DNA of 7,455 nt from WJJR01 sp964440935 (lineage in GTDB: Bacteria; Zixibacteria; MSB-5A5; WJJR01). Position numbers and translations under genes: made by a program. Location of the stretch: NCBI GenBank assembly GCA_964440935.1, contig CAYTTY010000079.1, forward strand, positions 1-7,455, given 5' to 3'. Each line of letters starts with the position of its first letter. Position 1 is the first letter of the stretch. Shown piece after piece: positions 1 to 4,023 of the stretch. The notes under the pieces were generated by a model. The model did no database searches. It was not told the origin of the DNA and was given only the letters and a program-made list of their open reading frames with translations.

Positions 1-1
1 C

Positions 2-156
2 GATGATGCAGGAGATGCACTCAACCCGTTTTTACAGGAAGATTATGACTTGACCTCTGGGGAAGCTATATTGATACTCTTCGAGAGCAGATATCGGTCT
101 TGGAAAGGATGCATGAGGTCAAAAAAGCGCTCGATCAATTCGATGAAGGACCATAA
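2..156 (+). pseudogene. 3' end of an unrecognised gene, apparently frameshifted
   Basis: I do not recognise this protein; the gene enters from the left edge. One frame (codons from base 2) reads DDAGDALNPFLQEDYDLTSG. Then the neighbouring frame (codons from base 49) reads YIDTLREQISVLERMHEVKK and ends with ALDQFDEGP and a TAA at 154-156. The second part is charged, with hydrophobic residues spaced as in an amphipathic helix or coiled coil, and looks like genuine protein. The frame that enters from the left instead continues to a TGA at 212-214 through basic, serine-rich sequence and across an intergenic hairpin, which looks unnatural. The two halves would join in one frame if the GGGG run at 59-62 had lost one G. 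This is either a sequencing homopolymer error or a real frameshift. Function is unknown. Confidence 0.4.
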
Positions 157-170
157 GAAACACTCGTGGC

Positions 171-228
171 GTCACTCGCCCTCGGGTCACACCCTTCTTA
201 CGTCGTCCGTAATGTGAGGGCGGGTGAC
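171..228. terminator. Long hairpin between convergent genes, possible bidirectional terminator
   Basis: GTCACTCGCCCTC (171-183) pairs with GAGGGCGGGTGAC (216-228) over 13 positions, with one G-T wobble. A smaller stem, TTACG (198-202) with CGTAA (208-212), sits inside the loop. It lies between the plus-strand fragment ending at 156 and the minus-strand gene ending at 257, where a two-way terminator would be expected. There is no clear T run on either side, so it could instead be a structured repeat. Confidence 0.45.
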
Positions 229-256
229 CGGAGATCTTCATGCCAGGAAGGCAGGG

Positions 257-649
257 CTATCGCCGACGTGGAAAGAAATCTCTCCACTCGTTTTCGTCAT
301 CCTCCTTGATCATAAAAGGACGCATGAGAAACTCTCCAATGTGCTCTAGAACCGGGATGACCTTTAGAAGAAACATTACCGCGTAAAAGCAAAGCGCATA
401 CTTCCAGTTCAAGACAAAGAGCCCAATGACTGATAGCCAAACGGGAAAACTCAGATAACCAACCCATGAAGGTACTGAATAGCCAACCGCCCGGTGGGCT
501 ACAGCACTTCGAATGCCTCTCGAGATGGATTGGATGATCCTAGCATCGTAGATACGCGGGGACTCAGCGAGAATGTAGGTTATTGAGAGAGCCAAGACCC
601 AAGGTGAATCAATCGGCGCCCGCAGAATATCCGTTATAAGGGTCGGCAT
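257..649 (-). CDS. Hypothetical small membrane protein, 130 aa
   Basis: I do not recognise a family. The protein has two likely membrane helices, about residues 62-80 (starting WVGYLSFPVW) and 82-102 (starting WKYALCFYAV). A moderately hydrophobic stretch near residues 16-28 could be a third, weaker segment. The C-terminus is charged and ends DFFPRRR, which suggests a cytoplasmic tail next to the membrane. The start is well supported: AGGAGG lies 5 nt before the ATG at 647-649. A possible sigma-70-type promoter lies about 30 nt further upstream. The gene stands alone: its 3' end faces the plus-strand fragment across a hairpin, and upstream is an intergenic region holding the terminator of the next minus-strand gene. 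By eye its bases are less GC-rich than those of lon, so acquisition from elsewhere is possible. Confidence 0.75.
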   Translation of the reverse strand: MPTLITDILRAPIDSPWVLALSITYILAESPRIYDARIIQSISRGIRSAVAHRAVGYSVPSWVGYLSFPVWLSVIGLFVLNWKYALCFYAVMFLLKVIPVLEHIGEFLMRPFMIKEDDENEWRDFFPRRR

Positions 650-677
650 CGAAACCTCCTCAATGTAGAGTGGTTTG

Positions 678-706
678 ATGTTACTGAAATCCGGTTATAA
701 AAACAA
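678..706 (-). promoter_or_regulatory. Possible sigma-70-type promoter for the 130-aa membrane protein
   Basis: Read on the minus strand, TTGTTT (701-706) and TAACAT (678-683) are separated by exactly 17 nt. Initiation near 671 would leave a leader of about 20 nt that still contains the AGGAGG ribosome binding site. The two boxes match the consensus at about 3 and 4 of 6 positions, so this is a plausible rather than strong promoter. Confidence 0.35.
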
Positions 707-738
707 TGGTAGTTTGCGTAGTAACACCCTCCTTTCGG

Positions 739-756
739 TGATGCGTTATTGCATCA
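739..756. repeat. Small inverted repeat TGATGC/GCATCA
   Basis: TGATGC (739-744) and GCATCA (751-756) form a 6-bp perfect stem around a 6-nt loop. It lies upstream of the possible promoter of the 130-aa gene. It could be an operator or chance; no T run follows on either strand. Confidence 0.25.
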
Positions 757-770
757 GGCACAGAAGACCC

Positions 771-820
771 TGGATCCCCGCTCTCGCCCTGCGCTGACGC
801 GCAGGGCGGGCGGGGATGAC
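771..820. repeat. GC-rich hairpin repeat, GGATCCCCG...CGGGGATGAC type
   Basis: The left arm (775-794, beginning TCCCCGC and ending CCCTGCGC) pairs with the right arm (799-816, GCGCAGGGCGGGCGGGGA) around a TGAC loop, with two extra bases in the left arm. The flanks read TGGATCCCCG and CGGGGATGAC. The shape, noncoding position and strong pairing look like a dispersed extragenic palindrome. It is a different type from the GGGCGTA repeats elsewhere in the window. Only one copy is present here. Confidence 0.5.
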
Positions 821-898
821 ATTTCGGGTTACAAGTCGGCACTCTTGAGGCACCACAGTCCTGCCACCTCGTTCATGGTGAGTCGAATCGAACCAGCC

Positions 899-923
899 AA
901 AAACTGCAGGCGAGGCGCCTGCA
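899..923 (-). terminator. Rho-independent terminator of the 486-aa exported protein gene
   Basis: On the minus strand TGCAGGCG and CGCCTGCA form a perfect 8-bp stem around a CCT loop (plus coordinates 905-923). After one G follows a run of five T (plus-strand A run 899-903). The stem begins 18 nt after the TGA stop at 941. This is the clearest intrinsic terminator in the window. Confidence 0.75.
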
Positions 924-940
924 CTACATCAAGTGGGGTC

Positions 941-2401
941 TCACTTCACCCTCATCCCCGTCAGCGCTGTCCGGAAAAACCGTTCTTCGGCTTTGTCGGT
1001 GATGGCGATTTGGAGCCAGTACTCGTCGGGGCCGAGGGTGCGGAGGGGGAGGGTGTGGGCGAAGACGTGGACGTTGCCGATCGGCTCGACCGTTTCCTGA
1101 TACAAGCGGCGGGTGCCCTCGGGCTGGCTGATTGCGGGCGGCGGGAGTTTTCCCGATTGCGGTTTGGTACCCCACGGGTTGCCGAGAGTGTCCTGCACAT
1201 AGATGATTGAACTCACGGCGACTTCGTCGCGTCCGCGGCGACGTGACTTCTCTTTGGGATATGCGGTAACGGTGATTGTGAATTCGGATGGGCCGTCGGC
1301 CGATTGCGGCACGAGGAATTCGTGATACACATCGATCGAATCGTTGCGGCGGAAAACTCGCAACGGATTGGCATAGAAGTTCGAATTGCCGCGCACGATA
1401 CCCGGCTGCATTTCCTCGCCCTTGGGGACATGCTTCGTGACCAGCACCGGATCACTGAGGTCGGCGGCGGCGAAGCGTGACGGGACGACAACGTCGAGCT
1501 TGTGTGTGCCCTGGTTCATACGGGAGGCGATGATCTTCAGCTCGGTGGTGTAGCGGCCGGGAATCAGGTTCGGGCTGTTCAGGTAGGCCATTCCCATCAC
1601 GGCGTCTTTGTTGGTCGTGACTGCCAGCACCGACCGCAGCAGACGCAAGTCGGCGACCATGCTGTCCAAACCAATGACCCGATCATGTGCGTCTTTCATG
1701 CGCAGTTCGAAGCGCGTGAGCCCATCGAGCAAACTCAGCTTGGTGAAATCGCCGCCGCGTATCCAGACACTGAGCCAGACATCATATGTTCCATCCGGCG
1801 ACGGGAAGACCAGCGGCTGTACAATCGGATAAACCAGCCGACGCGAATCACCGGCTTCCATATCGGCCTCGATGATGCGCGCGGGATAGGGATAGCCGTC
1901 GTCGGATTGGCAGGTCACCTGCTTATCGAGATGCTGCCAGCTGTAAATGTAAGTAATGCAATCGCCGCTGCCGCGTTCGGCGCAATCGCTCGGCGTCGAC
2001 CACTCGGCGGTCGGCTGGCCGTAACGGATGAACAGCTCCCAGCGGACATCGGGAACCTGGCTGTAAGGGTCGGTGACGCATTGCGTGCGGGCGTAGTCGA
2101 TCCGCCGCTCGATTTCGGGCCAGATGTCACGGTGTTTCATCTGGCAGTCGCGAATACGTCGGCGGAAACTGGACGGCCGGGCCGACGCGATCACCGCATT
2201 CAGGTAGCACGATGAATCGACGACGCGCATCACGGCGGCGGCTTCGAGAGTGGCAATGCTGTCGTCGTGGGACTGGGCTTGCTTGAGGATGAGGCCCAGG
2301 TCGTTGAGAAGGTGTTCGTCGTAGGTGTTGTCGGCATGGGACAACGTGACGGTCAGCAGCACAGTGCTGATGGTGATGAGCAGAATGGACAGCGGCTTCA
2401 T
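941..2401 (-). CDS. Exported protein with GWxTD-like region, 486 aa
   Basis: This is probably an exported or periplasmic protein of unknown function. From the ATG at 2399-2401 it begins MKPLSILLITISTVLLTVTL followed by SHADN, a good Sec signal peptide with likely cleavage after SHA. Residues about 25-110 are helical. Residues 117-130 (PDVRWELFIRYGQP) then resemble the core of GWxTD-domain proteins, where an RGRIYIxYGPP-type sequence is typical. Residues about 185-310 and 345-470 look beta-rich, like a pair of immunoglobulin-type sandwiches. There are six cysteines at 65, 86, 108, 140, 148 and 164, all in the N-terminal half, suggesting disulfides. An upstream in-frame GTG at 2447-2449 would add 16 residues, but these are encoded by a palindromic repeat and would precede the signal peptide, so I reject that start. 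Neither start has a good ribosome binding site. A clear terminator follows. The family assignment is weak. Confidence 0.82.
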   Translation of the reverse strand: MKPLSILLITISTVLLTVTLSHADNTYDEHLLNDLGLILKQAQSHDDSIATLEAAAVMRVVDSSCYLNAVIASARPSSFRRRIRDCQMKHRDIWPEIERRIDYARTQCVTDPYSQVPDVRWELFIRYGQPTAEWSTPSDCAERGSGDCITYIYSWQHLDKQVTCQSDDGYPYPARIIEADMEAGDSRRLVYPIVQPLVFPSPDGTYDVWLSVWIRGGDFTKLSLLDGLTRFELRMKDAHDRVIGLDSMVADLRLLRSVLAVTTNKDAVMGMAYLNSPNLIPGRYTTELKIIASRMNQGTHKLDVVVPSRFAAADLSDPVLVTKHVPKGEEMQPGIVRGNSNFYANPLRVFRRNDSIDVYHEFLVPQSADGPSEFTITVTAYPKEKSRRRGRDEVAVSSIIYVQDTLGNPWGTKPQSGKLPPPAISQPEGTRRLYQETVEPIGNVHVFAHTLPLRTLGPDEYWLQIAITDKAEERFFRTALTGMRVK

Positions 2402-2406
2402 ATTCA

Positions 2407-2461
2407 AGGGGCGTACTGAGTACGCCTTCTCTCCGTTGCGGTTACGCACAGGGGACGTATT
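2407..2461. repeat. Palindromic repeat copy A, abutting a start codon
   Basis: This copy starts AGGGGCGTACTGAGTACGCC, in which GGCGTACT and AGTACGCC form a perfect 8-bp dyad (2410-2426). It continues through GCGGTTACGC to CAGGGGACGTATT. It aligns closely along its whole length with 7332-7387. It lacks the right half of the second hairpin seen there, so it looks truncated at the right. Only 5 nt separate it from the ATG of the exported-protein gene. Confidence 0.75.
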
Positions 2462-2534
2462 TCATGGTCATCAACTATCTCACTGGACATCAAGGGCCTG
2501 TTGAGACCAGTTGAGTGTGCGTTACACCATCACT

Positions 2535-2608
2535 CGTAGCGGCGTATGCCATACGCCCTTCGGTGCAACGTCCTGCGACTGTTCGGGCGTATGCCATACG
2601 CCCCTACG
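2535..2608. repeat. Palindromic repeat copy B, two identical hairpins
   Basis: Two copies of GGCGTATGCCATACGCC (2541-2557 and 2586-2602) are each a perfect 8-bp dyad around one base, 28 nt apart. The outer ends are CGTAG (2535-2539) and CTACG (2604-2608), inverted with respect to each other. The architecture of paired hairpins with inverted ends matches the element at 7329-7399, but the spacer between the hairpins differs. Confidence 0.75.
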
Positions 2609-2829
2609 AACTCTTGCTGACTGCATGGTGCGGTCTTTTCAACACGCCCCCTCAAGGCCGGTGGCTTTCACATGTAAACACCGAACACACCGAGCCTCAC
2701 TTCATCGCAATCGGAAAATCAATCTGACAACTGCTCTATGTAGATCGTTGCTGACCATCAATCGGGTGACCGGTGGTAACATCATCCTCTCTCACAACAG
2801 GAGCCTCTCATCGGGGCCACGTTTCTGTT

Positions 2830-3528
2830 TCACTTCTGGATGAATGACGAGTCGACGACGTTGTCGCGGCCGTATTCGATGATTAGGGCGCGGTGGCTGC
2901 TGTAGGGCATGATGGAGCCGACATCGTATTCGGCGCGGACACGCAGACCGTCGGGTGGACCGAGGAGATTGGTGATCACGTGGCGTTCAAGGCCGCGATT
3001 GCGCATTGTGCGCAGTGCGCTGGTGAACATCGTACGGCGTTCAGTCGGTCCGGCGTTGGCCCACGCTGTCGAATCGAATGGCTGGGAGCCGAGTGTCGGA
3101 CGGCGGTGGCTGAACAGCACATCGAGGATCACACCACCGGGGTCATGACGGAAGACGCCATACAGATGATCCGGATTCCCGACATCGGCACGGGGATCGA
3201 CTACGTACTCGGTTTCAACTTCCCCCAGATCATACCAGAATAGGCGCTCATCGAATTCGGCTGGACCGAGGTAGAAGGCGACCTCATCACGGGTGAAGCC
3301 GACAAAGTCGGTTTGATCGCGCAACGATTCGAGCATGCGGGCGCGCTCGGTACTGGTGGCATTGCGCCACGCGGTGGGATCGAATGGCATCGGTCGGTAA
3401 TTGAGATACAGGGCAAAGGCGGCGAATGCCACCAGCACAACCGCCATCGCGATCAATCCGCGTGTCAGCGCTCTGTTGGGACGCATGATCTCGGGCGGTT
3501 CGATGTGACTGGGACCGGTCTTAGTCAT
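2830..3528 (-). CDS. Membrane-anchored protein with tandem duplicated domain, 232 aa
   Basis: A short N-terminal segment and one membrane helix (about residues 24-42, GLIAMAVVLVAFAAFALYL) are followed by two copies of one domain. Copy 1 starts PFDPTAW at residue 48 and copy 2 starts PFDSTAW at residue 150. The ER, M, G, LGP and YD(L/V)G positions recur at a constant offset of 102 residues, with 21 of 55 residues identical by my hand count over 48-102 against 150-204. The pattern G-x-x-x-x-V-x-x-x-LGPP followed by YDLG and a beta-hairpin resembles the SmpA/OmlA (BamE-like) fold, but this is a shape argument only. Function is unknown. The helix likely anchors the repeats outside the cytoplasmic membrane. 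The ATG at 3526-3528 has no clear ribosome binding site; the internal ATG at 3484-3486, just before the helix, is the alternative start. Confidence 0.8.
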   Translation of the reverse strand: MTKTGPSHIEPPEIMRPNRALTRGLIAMAVVLVAFAAFALYLNYRPMPFDPTAWRNATSTERARMLESLRDQTDFVGFTRDEVAFYLGPAEFDERLFWYDLGEVETEYVVDPRADVGNPDHLYGVFRHDPGGVILDVLFSHRRPTLGSQPFDSTAWANAGPTERRTMFTSALRTMRNRGLERHVITNLLGPPDGLRVRAEYDVGSIMPYSSHRALIIEYGRDNVVDSSFIQK

Positions 3529-3621
3529 CGCATTTGTACGGGGTTTTGTGTCTCAGTGTGCATCAAGAGTAACGCGCTGGAGCGATTGACGGCAATCCTG
3601 TATATTGAAGTCTGTTGCCCC

Positions 3622-3650
3622 GGGCGGGCGCACAGCCGTGCGCCCCTACG
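3622..3650. repeat. Palindromic repeat copy C, single hairpin
   Basis: GGGCGCAC (3626-3633) and GTGCGCCC (3638-3645) form a perfect 8-bp stem with a 4-nt loop, followed by CTACG. The CGCCCCTACG edge is identical to that of copy B and the complement of the left edge of copy D. It is a half-unit of the paired-hairpin elements. It lies in the 202-bp gap between the 56-aa and 232-aa genes, where I see no other feature that I can defend. Confidence 0.6.
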
Positions 3651-3730
3651 TATGCTCTGGCAGACTGACGTACCCATGCCGGAACCAACGATCCGAATCA
3701 AAGCGGCAGGTTGGATGTTCGCAATCGTCG

Positions 3731-3901
3731 TCAACGTTTCGCCAGCAAATCGGCCCGCACGCCCATGATGAAACAAACCACCGCCCAGATGGCGACCTGC
3801 AATCCGTAAAATGCGTGATTCATGTAGCTAAAGAACACCAGATCGATAAACGCCAGCACCAATAACACCACACCCAGTCCATACCAGTTCGCTGCTTTCA
3901 T
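3731..3901 (-). CDS. Small two-helix membrane protein, 56 aa
   Basis: This short gene reads from an ATG at 3899-3901 to a TGA at 3731-3733. It starts MKAANWYGLGVVLLVLAFID and ends GVRADLLAKR. Two hydrophobic helices span about residues 7-25 and 31-48, joined by a short turn (SYMNHAFY); the C-terminus is basic, which favours a cytoplasmic end. A purine-rich ribosome binding site (GGGAGGGGG) lies just upstream, with GGAGG 9 nt from the ATG. The gene follows lon in the same direction, 122 nt away, beyond a hairpin, so it may be read independently or by readthrough. I recognise no family. The good ribosome binding site and coherent hydrophobic profile argue that it is real despite its size. Confidence 0.65.
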   Translation of the reverse strand: MKAANWYGLGVVLLVLAFIDLVFFSYMNHAFYGLQVAIWAVVCFIMGVRADLLAKR

Positions 3902-3964
3902 TGGACGTCCCCCTCCCGTTGGATTCGTTCCCGTTTATCCCGATCACGGCATGTTTAAGACAAA

Positions 3965-4006
3965 GGTCACCGTCGCCTTGCCGTGGGGCAAGGCAAATCG
4001 GTGGCC
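3965..4006 (-). terminator. Hairpin downstream of lon, likely terminator or attenuator
   Basis: GCCTTGCC (3975-3982) and GGCAAGGC (3987-3994) form a perfect 8-bp stem around GTGG. An outer stem, GGTCACCG (3965-3972) with CGGTGGCC (3999-4006), adds 8 more pairs with one wobble. On the minus strand the hairpin begins 18 nt after the lon stop codon and is followed by the T-rich TTTGTCTT. The T run is imperfect, so termination may be partial and the 56-aa gene could receive readthrough. Confidence 0.55.
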
Positions 4007-4023
4007 GTGGTCTCGTCTGGGGG

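Larger units (their letters stand above)
2402..2829. other. Gene-free region carrying two palindromic repeats
   Basis: These 428 bases separate two minus-strand genes. They contain repeat A (2407-2461) and repeat B (2535-2608). The remaining part, about 2609-2829, holds no convincing gene, RNA or terminator that I can see. The only open frames translate repeat sequence and low-complexity residues. Any promoter for the exported-protein gene should lie here, but no match was good enough to call. Confidence 0.6.

Noticed and set aside
749..1210. Plus-strand open frame of 153 codons
   Set aside because: It runs through the hairpin repeat, the terminator and the antisense of the exported-protein gene. 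It has no coherent protein features.
1502..2215. Plus-strand open frame of 237 codons opposite the exported-protein gene
   Set aside because: The opposite strand has a signal peptide and ordered protein features; this frame shows only shadow composition.
2541..2602. Two identical palindromic repeats 28 nt apart as a short CRISPR array
   Set aside because: There are only two repeats of 17-19 nt, they are perfect palindromes with inverted outer ends, similar single copies occur elsewhere, and no cas gene is present.
2511..2843. Plus-strand open frames between 2511 and 2843 as small genes
   Set aside because: They translate the duplicated palindrome (CHTPFGATSCDCSGVCHTPL) and otherwise low-complexity sequence. 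They lack ribosome binding sites.
3586..3606. Plus-strand TTGACG followed by TATATT as a promoter
   Set aside because: The boxes are only about 10 nt apart rather than about 17, and no plus-strand gene follows.
3525..3776. Minus-strand open frame of 83 codons
   Set aside because: It crosses repeat copy C and overlaps the 56-aa membrane protein gene in another frame. It has no ribosome binding site or recognisable composition.
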